NCBI GenBank assembly: GCA_015499985.1 | Contig: JAAAUF010001188.1 | Location: 1 to 10,631 of the forward strand | Direction of reading: 5' to 3' | Origin: Haplosporangium gracile | Taxonomy: Eukaryota > Mortierellomycota > Mortierellomycetes > Mortierellales > Mortierellaceae | DNA length: 10,631 bases | In this document: in pieces, positions 1 through 8,173 of the stretch | Layout of the letters: the number at the start of each line of letters is the position of its first letter | Position numbering within the stretch: position 1 is the first letter of the stretch | Notes under the pieces: model-generated | Database searches by the model: none | What the model was told of the DNA's origin: nothing | Seen by the model: the letters and a program-made list of their open reading frames with translations, nothing else | Position numbers and translations under genes: made by a program

Positions 1-190
1 AAAAAAAAAAAAAAAAAGTTGGGTGAAAAAAAAAGGTGCTGGAGGGGCGGTTATCGCGCCAAAGAGAGACAAAAAAGTAAGCCTCGATCACGAAGAATCT
101 TCTTAAGAACTGAGTTGCTGCTCAGTTGGCCAGCAAAATAAAATAACAAACTCTCGATATTTATCAGAATAACCTTCATCTTCAGTCTAT
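1..190. other. 3' flank of OCT1; no gene seen
   Basis: This stretch lies downstream of the OCT1 stop. It begins with a 17-nt A run and a second A-rich stretch near 26-34. No canonical AATAAA is visible on the minus strand here; GATAAATATC (around 158-167) is the nearest A-rich candidate. The short open frame on the minus strand overlaps the end of OCT1 in another frame and is not supported. Confidence 0.5.
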
Positions 191-2849
191 CTACAAAGGG
201 GTTTTGGTACCCCAATCGCCAACAATCTTCATCGAGTCCTGATCCCCCTTCATTAACCGATCGTCCTCCAACAGTCCACCCAGACACTCCCAAGGATCCT
301 TACCACCGCCCCACTTCAACACATGTTCCCTCAACCTCTCACCTGCACTTCTCGACGTCGGTGCCGATCTGAAAACAGTCTCCCAGATCTGTGAAGTCAC
401 CGTCCGTCCAAAGAGGTACGAGTAATATCCTGCTCCGTATCCGTACAAGTGTCCAAACCCAGTCTGCCATGCAGTACCGGGCACTGGAGAGACGATTCCT
501 GTAGCGCGCTGCAAATTCTCCAATGTCGCTGTCGAGTTGAACGAAGGCGATCCGACTATGGGCGAGTACAGCAATTGATCCAGCATTGCCATCGACCTCT
601 GAGAGTGAAGTTCGATCGCCTGGAAGGTTGAACGGTTGGCCTGGTGAGCCATCAATAGTCCTGCGGGAAGAGGTGCTCCTGTCTGGTGGTGTGTCGCAAA
701 GAGTCCCAGAACCGCGGGGTCGGCCAAAAAGTGTTCCATCAAAATCGAAGGAATTTCCACAAAGTCGATCGGGCATCTTGTCCCCGACACATTGTGGTAA
801 TCCGCCCTTCCAATCATAGCTATCATCACGTTCATGTAGAATAGACGACTGTCATTAGTATTGGTTTAGTGACAATGAGCAGGCACAGAAACGATATGCA
901 TACTGAAGGCGAGCTTACAGTGCATGGCGTGCCCCATTTCGTGGAACAGGGTCTCGACCTCGACCCAGCTCAATAATGCTGGCTTGCCGCCGGGTGGCCG
1001 AGAGAATCCACAGGAGAGGACTGCCAATGGAAGTTGATATCGTCCTTCCTTTCCAGTCATCTTGACGCCAGGATCTGCCTTGGCCAACTTGATCCCCTCA
1101 CGAAGCGTCATTCCCTCTGCAATATCATGCTCTTCGTCATCATCATCCACCCTACGAGAGCACCGCACGGTATAATGGGCGGCATTCAACTGCTTGCCCT
1201 GTCGCCCATAAAAGTCGCAGTAAATAGTTCCAATCAATCCTTCCCGCTCATCGACCACATCCAGCTTTTGGACTTCATCATGCCATGTCTCTCCTGGTTG
1301 AACCGTTCCAGGCACAAACTTGATTCCATAGAGATGCGAAAACAGTTTCGAAAGTCCGTCCATCGTAGTTCCGACCGAAAAGTACGCCGAGATTGAGTCG
1401 CCGTGTGGCATCGTGTTGTTCCGACTGCTGACAAGACGGACATAAAAATCGCGATCCCAAGCCTCGAGCTGTGCATCTTTGTCTCTCGTCGCCACCCGCT
1501 TGGCCTTTTGCAACAACATTAACTCGCTCTCGACAGCAGCCTCCTGACTTTTCCCGAGGGTATGCAAGAACGCACTGACGTTCTCGGGGTTCTTGACCAT
1601 CTTATCGCCCAAGAACATATGTCCGTAACTTGGCAGCCCAACCAACTGTGCCAAGTCATACCGTGTCCTAAGCAAATCGTCCAGAACAGCAACCTTGGCC
1701 TTGTCTTCAGCCATGCTAGCAACATACATGGCCCGTCGAACACCCTCATCCTCGACATGCTTCAGTACCATCTGTGACTCCCAGCCAGACGTGGGTACAA
1801 CAGCGACTTTTTCTCCCTGTTTGTTGGTTTTGGTGATCCGCTGAATGTATCCTGGAGAGAGTCCCTGGAGTCGAGAAGGAGGACTGACCAAGATGTGAGC
1901 AGGTCCTGGCCCGGGGGTTGAACAGTTCTGCATGAAATCCCTGCCCAGACTGACGACCTTGTCCGATAGGGCCACAAACTGTGCTCGTTTGGCGTCCGAT
2001 AGGTGGATACCTGACTTTTCGAAATCCCGCAAGAACACCAACGCCACTTGACGCTCTGCCTCGGAAAGTCCTGACTCGATCGCCGGTGTGTTCAGTACCG
2101 TATGCAACACCTACAATATTGTCAAATAGAAAATACAATTGTTTAGTTGCAACGATCCCGAAACTAGTTGATGAGAATTACCATTGACAGTAACAGGAAG
2201 CACACCCAGTCGTTACCTCATAGAGTCTTGGATCGGTGTTAAGAGTATTCATCCATGAAAAGAGTTCCTCATAGACAGTCTCCGCAGCCTGTCTCCAAGC
2301 CGGGTCCGGATGCAAACACCGAACAACCTCCGCAGCGTCAATGACCTTGCAGAGGACATCACTCAACCGGTCAAACAGCTTGATCACCTTGCGCATCTCC
2401 TGTCCTCCGTCCCGCTGCTCCGGTGCATGCGCGATCCGCTCGACCAACAAATGACCACGCGCGATCGCCGCATTCACCGAATCGAGAAACGTCTCCGGGG
2501 TCTTGAGATTCGGGTAGAGAAAGAGACCCTCTGGTGAGACTGAGGAGGCCAGTCGGGATCGGGAGGAGGAGACTGGTGGGCTGTCAAAGAGCTCCCGGAG
2601 TGAAGGGGTGGAGGTAGAATTCAACATTGCTGATGAGGTTGCAGCAGCTGCCGACTTTGCATCGATTGCTGTTCCTGATATGTGTCGGGCTTGTGTCTGT
2701 GGTGAAGTTCTTTGAGGGATACCGACGCGTGTTGTTGTTGCTGTTGTTGGAAGCACACGTCCTGTTGATGTTCCTGTGGAGGGACGAAGTGCAATTGTTG
2801 TCCTGTAGGCAGCCCTAGCCTGTAGGATACGGCCTAGTCCTGCGGACAT
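191..2849 (-). CDS. OCT1: Mitochondrial intermediate peptidase (octapeptidyl aminopeptidase, M3 family), three exons
   Basis: Exons 2849-2217, 2110-919 and 819-191 join to an 817-aa protein ending in TAG. The family is a matrix metallopeptidase that removes an octapeptide from imported precursors after the main processing peptidase has cut. The zinc site is visible: HEMGH at residues 601-605 (two His ligands and the catalytic Glu) and Glu630 in VEIPS as third ligand. FGHLYGYGAGYYSY at 730-743 is the family's C-terminal active-site motif. The first 62 residues contain no Asp or Glu and many Arg, Ser and Thr, as in a matrix-targeting presequence. The helical N-terminal region begins near GLFLYPNLKTPE. 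The start is the ATG in the context CAACATGTC; the same frame is open further upstream but without an ATG. Length is near the roughly 770 aa of the yeast enzyme. Both splice joins keep the frame and restore expected family sequence (AMH-S-MIGRADY). Identity is very likely; exact exon ends are inferred. Confidence 0.93.
820..918 (-). other. Intron 2 of OCT1 (99 nt), splitting the zinc site
   Basis: Donor GTAAGC and acceptor GATAG. A CTAAT branch-type sequence sits at plus 854-858 and CTAAA at 865-869. The intron interrupts Ser609 (T + CT), between the HEMGH motif and the third zinc ligand Glu630. Retention leads to a stop at about 866, which would cut off the C-terminal part of the active site. 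Confidence 0.92.
2111..2216 (-). other. Intron 1 of OCT1 (106 nt, phase 0)
   Basis: Donor GTAACG follows the Glu codon of LYE. The acceptor is TTGTAG before GTGTTGCATACG. A CTAAA branch-type sequence lies at plus positions 2142-2146, about 32 nt before the acceptor. Reading through the intron meets a stop at 2178, so splicing is needed to join the two halves of the protein. Confidence 0.9.
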
Positions 2850-3053
2850 GTTGTTGTGTGTGTTGTAAAAGAGGAAGGTGGTTCTGTGGGGAAAGGAGAA
2901 AGAAGGAAACAAAAAAAAAACCCCCCCACCGACTAAGAAATCCCGACTGTGGGAAAAATGAACGAAACCCAGCCAACTCAGTCACACTCCTCCAAAATGA
3001 ATCTGCATGCAAATAAATGATTTAATATCTATGACGGACCCTCCACATCCCTT
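2850..3053 (-). promoter_or_regulatory. Compact spacer: OCT1 leader and FOL1 3' end
   Basis: Only 204 nt separate the FOL1 stop from the OCT1 start on the same strand, so the OCT1 promoter and the FOL1 3' UTR must share or overlap this space. On the minus strand the leader is T/C-rich and ends in ACACACAACAACATG. A striking run of seven G followed by ten T (plus 2911-2927) lies about 60-80 nt before the start. I see no clear TATA box and no canonical AATAAA on the minus strand. Confidence 0.5.
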
Positions 3054-5823
3054 CTACACACGCCAGATAGCGTCGGCAACCTTGACGACATCCCGGATTT
3101 CCTTGACATCGTGCACCCGAACAATGCCAGCTCCACCTGCAATCGATGCCGTACAAGCAGCTGCTGTGCCCCAAGTACGCTTTGTGGCATCAGGCTGCTG
3201 TGTCAAGTGTCCAATGAAAGCCTTTCTCGAAGGACCCACCAAGCAAGGGTATCCGACCAAGGGGCTCGTCGCTGACTGGGTCAACTCAGGAAGACGACGC
3301 AAGATTTGAAGAGACTGCTCGCTGTCCTTAGCAAAACCAATACCAGGATCAGGGATAATGTTCCAGCGGTGCACTCCAGCGGCAATGGCACGCTGGATCG
3401 ACTTGCTGAGATCACGGCCAATCTCGCCAATAACATCATTCTTTGCACCGTAATCTGTCTGGGACATCATGGTCTTGGAGTCACCACGCATGTGCATCAA
3501 ACAGACAGGGACATTCCACTTGGCCATGACGCCGTACATAGCAGGGTCTCTCTTTCCGGCCGAGACGTCGTTGATCAGATCAGCACCGGCCTCAATCGCC
3601 TTGTCTGCAACAACAGCGCGGAAAGTATCGACCGAGATGGGGGCCTCGAATCCTCTGGTGCGCAACAGCTGAATCACAGGAACGACGCGACGGATCTCCT
3701 CCTCCTCGGAAATCTCCTCAGAGTTGGGACGAGTCGACATGCCTCCAATGTCGATGATATCGGCACCGTCGTCAATCAATTGCTGAGCACGAAGAGCTGC
3801 TGCCTCTGCAGTGCTGTAGTCACCGCCATCGCTGAAGCTGTCGGGAGTAGTGTTGAGAATCCCCATGATCAAAGTCTTGGCGTCCCAATGAACAATCTTA
3901 TGGCGCAGAGGGAATGACTTGTGAATGTTGCTGTCGCTACCGGGGCTGGCTTCCTCCTGTTTCAACAGTAGCTGCGACAGCAGCTGGCTGATATGGCGAT
4001 ACAACTTGGGATGCTCCACATCCTTCGCAATACTATGCACACGCAGTTTTTTTTACAAACAGGGCTATTGTCAGTCAAACATGCTCTCACAGAAATAACA
4101 AAGGGTGGGGATGACGAACACAGCAAAAGTAAGATACGTACTCGCAGAGGGGTCGAAGGACAAACTCGCGCTCTTGCATGGCAATGTGAGGAATAATCAA
4201 GGTGTCGTCCTTGTATTCGATAGAGTCGTACAAAAGAATGTCAATGTCGATGGGACGGGGCCCGTTGCGGATGGTATTGAAGTCGCGTCCCATCTCTGCC
4301 TCAATATCCTTGATCTTCTTCAGCAGCTCCAATGGTTCCAAGTCCGTTCTGATCTATTTATCGTAATTATTGAAATGCACAATAATCAATATGCGCCTTT
4401 GTCAAATATCGCTTATCTCTGTAATCAGAAACATACAATCAGCATGCATAAAAAAAAAATACCTTGCAGGCGGCATTGAGGAAAGGTGGCTGGTCCGTGA
4501 CATACATGGGTGGAGTCTCATACAAGAATGAGGTATCAACTACACGGACACGGTCGCCTTGCTCCAACATATTGAGGGCGTTTGTCAGGTTGGCAGCCGA
4601 ATCTCCCAGGTTGGATCCCAAGGCCAAGTAGGCTTCATGACTCAGACTAGCAGGGACAGGACCGCGCTTGGGAAGGGTGCTGGCCAAGGGAGTGTTGCCA
4701 AAACCAGGAATGGTCGAGATGGACGAGACACCTCGAGTATGGGTCTTGTTGGCAGCTGCTGCAGAAGCAAAGAATGCCCTGTCGCGTGTAATCTCGACGC
4801 CAGCAGATCCTGCAAAAACAATGGCGCTGGGTTTCTCCATCTTGACGGTGATCTTGCTGACATGGCACTTTTCAATTGCAATGCGTGCTACAGATGTGAC
4901 AAAGGCCTCGACGGTCTTGTACGAGGAAGCCTCGATGTACTTTGTGATGGTTCTGACAATGGTGCGGTAATTGTGGGTGCTGGAGACATAGTCGGCCTTG
5001 CGGTCTGGGGTATCGTCCATGCCGGGGTAGATCTGCAAGTTCAAGACGACGAGCTGCTCCTCTTCACGCTCCCAGGGGTTGACTCCGATGATGCAAGACA
5101 GCTTGAGGTCCTTAACAAAGATGATATCGTGTTGGTTGAAGCGGACTGGGCAAGGGACAGTACCGGTGAGTTCGCCCTCGGTGTAGTCTGAACGGGAACG
5201 AGTGATCTCGACTCCGGCGGAGGATGCGTGCAAGAGAGCACGGGGTTTGTCAATCCTGACGGTGATCTTGGGCGCGTGGCACTTGGAGATGACAACACGG
5301 GCAATCGAGTCGGCGAGAGCCTCGACTGACCGGAACTCTGACTTTTCCGAATGGGCTTCAACGGTCTTGCAGAGAATTCCATAATGGATCGAGTAGGGCT
5401 AATTCACGCCAAGTGAAATAAAAGTGTGGAGCAAGAAGAGTGGGTTGTGGAAGGAAAAGAAGAAGAGAAGGGATGAACGATAACCCGGGATCAAGAGAAG
5501 GAGGAGGCGGATGGAGACGCGGGCAAAATAGGAAAAGTAAGAAGAGTAAGAACCAAGACGTGTGAGCATTCTATTCCATGGTAATACACTTTTTAACCTT
5601 CTTGATAATACTTTTAACATATACAACGTACAAGGTGGTCGGTGTCTCCGGCTTGGGAGACGCTTGTGTAGACGACGAGGTTGATAATGATGGGCTGCCG
5701 CTTGGATCGTTCCCATGCGTCGACGCCGATGATGTTGCGGACGGAGAGGTCCTTGATGCAGATCTTGTCCGCCATGGGCAGGTCGACGACGGCGTCTTCC
5801 TTTGTGTGTTCGGCGGCACTCAT
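3054..5823 (-). CDS. FOL1: Trifunctional folate enzyme: dihydroneopterin aldolase (x2) / HPPK / dihydropteroate synthase, four exons
   Basis: Exons 5823-5632, 5398-4463, 4353-4142 and 4032-3054 join to 772 aa. The protein carries out three successive steps from dihydroneopterin to dihydropteroate. Order: aldolase repeat A (about 18-133, with IIGVDAWER and YSIHYG), aldolase repeat B (about 153-272, with IIGVNPWER), a linker, HPPK (about 318-470, AYLALGSNLGD near the start and the GPRPIDIDIL signature at 407-416 with the metal-binding Asp412 and Asp414), and DHPS (about 495-772, IMGILNTTPDSFSDGG at 502-517, DIGGMSTRP at 541-549, GPSRKAFIGHL at 713-723). Length fits fungal FOL1 (about 740-825 aa). 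The start is the ATG giving MSAAEH; the frame stays open upstream to another ATG at 6111, so an N-terminal extension is possible. Introns 2 and 3 bound an exon holding the HPPK signature. Identity is essentially certain; the N-terminus is less so. Confidence 0.95.
4033..4141 (-). other. Intron 3 of FOL1 (109 nt, phase 2)
   Basis: Donor GTACGT and acceptor GCATAG. A CTGAC branch-type sequence lies at plus 4070-4074, about 37 nt from the acceptor. The split codon GA+T restores Asp447 in the sequence RPLCDIA, typical of the HPPK C-terminus. Confidence 0.9.
4354..4462 (-). other. Intron 2 of FOL1 (109 nt, phase 0)
   Basis: Donor GTATTT, followed by a run of T, and acceptor AAATAG. The join gives LNAACK-IRTDLEPLE, matching the HPPK core. 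Without splicing the frame stops shortly after the junction, near 4439. Confidence 0.9.
5399..5631 (-). other. Intron 1 of FOL1 (233 nt, phase 0)
   Basis: Donor GTACGT after DTDHL and acceptor GAATTAG before CCCTACTCG. The join gives DHL-PYSIHYG, the expected aldolase sequence. This is the longest intron in the window, and its 3' half is strongly C/T-rich on the coding strand. The reading frame meets stops inside it. Confidence 0.9.
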
Positions 5824-6240
5824 TCCTGTATGGTTTGTTGATGTTGTTGTCTGAAGTGATTCCGGTATCCCTGAGTAGTGTGTATGGACGCTTGCTTGTA
5901 CGTATGTCCTGAGTAGAGTGGATGAGTTATAGAAGGGGGAAAGACAGAGAAGAAGAGCAAAGAAGAAAAGAAAAAAGATCTTTCGCTTCTTTTCTGTCTG
6001 TCGCTCACCGCGTCTCTCTTCTTTTCCCCACCAAAAAAAAGCCCTTCCAAGTGACTGCCAATGACTCTTGTGTGAAATATGTCCGTTGAGCTCATGCGCG
6101 TCCGTTGCCATTGGCTGCTGTCCATTTGACTCCGATACAACAACCTCTCCTCCTCACAGAAGAAAGATGCCCCATCGCGTTCGTTCCTTCTTTCCCATCG
6201 ATGCCTCATATATCCAATTGAAGAATTTTTGCTATCATAT
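5824..6240 (-). promoter_or_regulatory. FOL1 promoter and leader with long pyrimidine-rich tract
   Basis: On the minus strand a T/C-rich stretch spans about plus 5940-6050, followed toward the gene by CTTCTATAACTC. A TATA-like GATATATGAG lies near plus 6207-6217, about 390 nt before the assigned start. Such pyrimidine tracts are common just upstream of fungal transcription starts, which would put the mRNA start near 5900-5940. If the distal TATA-like box is used instead, the leader includes two further ATG codons (6209 and 6111), discussed in the findings. Confidence 0.45.
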
Positions 6241-6260
6241 GCAAAATAAGAACGACGCCC

Positions 6261-6266
6261 TTTATT
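6261..6266 (-). terminator. AATAAA poly(A) signal
   Basis: The minus strand has AATAAA inside ACAAAATAAAGGG, about 98 nt downstream of the TGA of the candidate small gene and well upstream of FOL1. It is the only canonical signal on this strand in the gap and supports a transcript ending here. Confidence 0.4.
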
Positions 6267-6363
6267 TTGTTTATCACCAACAAAAAAAACTCCGCCTGTT
6301 CAATGGTGCCGCAGATTGGCGCTACCATGATGCTGTTGCAGAGGATGGTTACCCTTCAACAGC

Positions 6364-6745
6364 TCAGGATTCAGCTTGTGTATGCTGGCACCGCACCATC
6401 TCACTCGAAGCTGGCATCGAGTCCTCCATCTCGTTCTCTGCCAACTCTGTCAATGCTCCCTTCTTGCGCTCAAGATTCTTCAGAATATCCTAGAGGACCT
6501 CCTTCCTCTCTGTTGCAGCTCAATAGAAAGCAGAGTCGTCCGATCTAGCAACAACGGAGGCGGTACCTTCTCCGGATCATGGTTTTTATCTGTCACCGAT
6601 GTCATTGCTGTCGCCTTTTCGCCTGCCTTGAGCTCTTTTAGTTTTTGAGTGAGTGCGTTCACAGGGACTTCGTGTGGTGCGTGAGCCGGGGACGGGGAGA
6701 CACTGTATTCTTTGCGACCACAACTGTGTCCTCGACCTCGGCCAT
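6364..6745 (-). CDS. Candidate small spliced gene, unrecognised product (about 75 aa in the tentative model)
   Basis: I do not recognise the product. The best-supported part is a join of 6567 to 6489 (intron 6490-6566, GTACCG...TCTAG, 77 nt), giving NHDPEK-DILKNLERKKGA and a charged, helix-prone tail ending at TGA 6364-6366. A start in a strong context (CACACATGGCC) at 6745 gives MAEVEDTVVVAKNT; with a tentative intron 6627-6703 (GTGTCT...CTAAAA...CTCAAG) it joins in frame to AGEKATAMTSVTDK. That model totals 75 aa. An alternative is a start at 6605 with a 54-aa product. A TATA-like box at 7045-7052 and AATAAA at 6261-6266, about 98 nt after the stop, both fit a minus-strand transcription unit. 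A donor-like GTGAGA within the last exon could change the C-terminus. The exon model is uncertain, and antisense or non-coding transcription cannot be ruled out. Confidence 0.35.
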
Positions 6746-7040
6746 GTGTGTCTACGCGATAAGGTGAATTGGATTGACTGTGAGGACTGGCCCGTTCAGG
6801 GTCCAGATGAGTCTTGCCTTGACGTGATATTTGCTGATGGTAGTGGAGGTGCGTGTGGTAGAGCTGAATATGGGCCGGTAGGGACTGCGCACGGAGCTTA
6901 ATGTCTATTTTGATAGGGGGATCTGGCTGGTTCTGTGATTTGGCGACTTTGGTGTCAGTTGTGAGGTGAAAGTTCTCGACTATTATTTTTGTAAGTTCTT
7001 GTTAAAAAGGGTAATAGAGTGCAGCCTGATCTTCATTGGC

Positions 7041-7052
7041 CTTGTATATAAC
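7041..7052 (-). promoter_or_regulatory. TATA-like box for the candidate small gene
   Basis: The minus strand reads GTTATATACAAGG here. Transcription starting about 30 nt downstream (near 7015) would give a leader of about 270 nt before the ATG at 6745. No gene on the plus strand would use it. Confidence 0.35.
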
Positions 7053-7288
7053 GACAGAAAGTGAAGTAGGCTATGCCATAGGGGATGACACTTCGCTATT
7101 ATTTGAGTACTAGCGCAGGACCTTGTCATCCCACCCAATCGCCTTTTTGTCATTTGGTGAATCTCGCAATGTGGTCATCATCGTCAGTCCGTATCTCTCA
7201 CTCACTTCTCGTCGCTTTATTTTTTTTTAATAGTGGCTACACTAAAAACACTTGAAAAACAGCACTAGCCTGCACCGACATAGAGTTG

Positions 7289-7306
7289 GACTCTTGAAGA
7301 AGAGTC
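7289..7306. repeat. Short inverted repeat (7-bp arms, 4-nt loop)
   Basis: GACTCTT, GAAG, AAGAGTC can fold into a perfect 7-bp stem with a tetraloop. It lies in the intergenic region and has no T run after it. Function unknown; it may be chance. Confidence 0.4.
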
Positions 7307-7509
7307 GACTTTGTTCTGTTACCTTATGGGGTGTACCCCTGGTGCCCAGCATCACGAGTACTCAGGACCGAAATAGATCGAGAGGGAGTCCTTATGGGGG
7401 GAAGGGGGTTATTCATCGAGTGTGGACAGAAAACAGCGCTGAGCATAGTCGTACAGTTAGTCTTAGAGCTCGCGAGTCGAAGCGTAGGCTAAAGCGCTGC
7501 TTACACTAT

Positions 7510-7531
7510 TAATGTACTGTACTGTACATTA
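7510..7531. repeat. Inverted repeat TAATGTAC / GTACATTA (8-bp arms, 6-nt spacer)
   Basis: The arms are perfect complements around TGTACT, and the whole is built from GTACT/GTAC units. A near-symmetric 22-nt site about 390 nt upstream of the monooxygenase TATA box could be a binding site for a dimeric transcription factor. There is no direct evidence for that. Confidence 0.4.
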
Positions 7532-7918
7532 GACGAAGCTAATGGTTTCAATCGCACGCCAGTTATTTCCTAAAGCATATCTACTTTAAATGCCCCTCTG
7601 ATCAATGAAGGCCCAGGGATATCAATAGGACAACAAGCTGTTTGCGTTCGTCGCGTTTGTTTTTTTCTTTTCTCCTTATGCTTTCATTGTTTTCATGCGT
7701 GCTGTGTGGATGAATAGACTTGACGCTGTGCAACAGAATTGCCTAATTCGGATTGATGTTCAGATCTCTATGCCAGTTAAGGTTGATTGAAATGAGCGGG
7801 GACAATTGGATTATTCATGCCAGAGATGACCTTTTCACCCTGTCGTTGTTAAAGAGATCAAAACAGCAGAGTTACTTTCAAAAAAGGAGAACGCCAAGAC
7901 GACCGCAACGTGCTGTAG

Positions 7919-7930
7919 TTATATATAAGG
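7919..7930 (+). promoter_or_regulatory. TATA box of the monooxygenase gene
   Basis: TTATATATAAGG, the best TATA box in the window, lies about 245 nt before the assigned ATG. Transcription would start near 7950, and no ATG occurs between there and 8174, consistent with the assigned start. Confidence 0.6.
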
Positions 7931-7997
7931 GCGGCGTGTTCCCTCGCAGCTTTCCTGCATTACTAATCTGCAAACAGCTACAACTGTGGCTACGAAC

Positions 7998-8100
7998 TAC
8001 AACTCTCTCTCGCTCTCGTTATCTAACCCTCTCTCTCTTTTTTCTTTCTTTCTTCTCTCTTTCTTCTCACTTTCTCTTCTTGTTCTTCTCACATTCCCTC
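7998..8100 (+). promoter_or_regulatory. Pyrimidine-rich leader (CTCTCT/TTTCTT tract)
   Basis: A stretch of about 100 nt is almost entirely C and T, with runs such as CTCTCTCTCTTTTTT. It is followed by a CA-rich stretch (ACACACACGCACACC) up to the start codon. Such leaders are common before fungal start codons, so this probably lies in the 5' UTR or spans the transcription start. Confidence 0.5.
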
Positions 8101-8173
8101 TCCGACACTAATAACCAATTTCATCTCAATTACGCATCCCCAACACCTACATACACACACGCACACCAACAAC

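Larger units (their letters stand above)
7053..7918. other. Intergenic region without a supportable gene
   Basis: About 0.87 kb between the candidate minus-strand TATA box and the plus-strand TATA box of the monooxygenase. Open frames here are short, and the 86-codon plus frame at 7252-7512 has no ATG start. I find no tRNA A/B box pair and no protein family signature. Small inverted repeats occur at 7289-7306 and 7510-7531. The region probably holds the upstream control sequences of both divergent units. Confidence 0.5.

Noticed and set aside
2850..2912. A 21-residue N-terminal extension of OCT1 from an upstream start
   Set aside because: The codon at 2912-2910 on the minus strand is TTG, not ATG; the ATG at 2849 has a good context and begins a proper targeting sequence.
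3306..3917. A 203-codon open frame on the plus strand opposite the DHPS exon
   Set aside because: It lies wholly antisense to a clearly conserved domain, shows no family motif, and is explained by the codon bias of the coding strand.
4559..5191. A 210-codon plus-strand open frame opposite FOL1 exon 2
   Set aside because: Antisense shadow of the aldolase and HPPK segments; no independent signal.
6653..6901. Cys-rich 82-codon plus-strand frame that resembles a small metal-binding protein
   Set aside because: No promoter or conserved spacing; it lies opposite the better-supported minus-strand unit.
7326..7337. GGGGTGTACCCC, an apparent small palindrome
   Set aside because: The loop would be only two bases and the arms five; expected by chance in a region this size.
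7252..7512. 86-codon plus-strand frame in the intergenic region
   Set aside because: Its first codon is TTG, it has no ATG, and nothing in it resembles a known protein.
7961..7977. TACTAAT followed by ACAG, like an intron 3' end, in the monooxygenase leader
   Set aside because: No suitable donor lies between the likely transcription start and this point; probably chance, though a leader intron cannot be excluded without RNA data.
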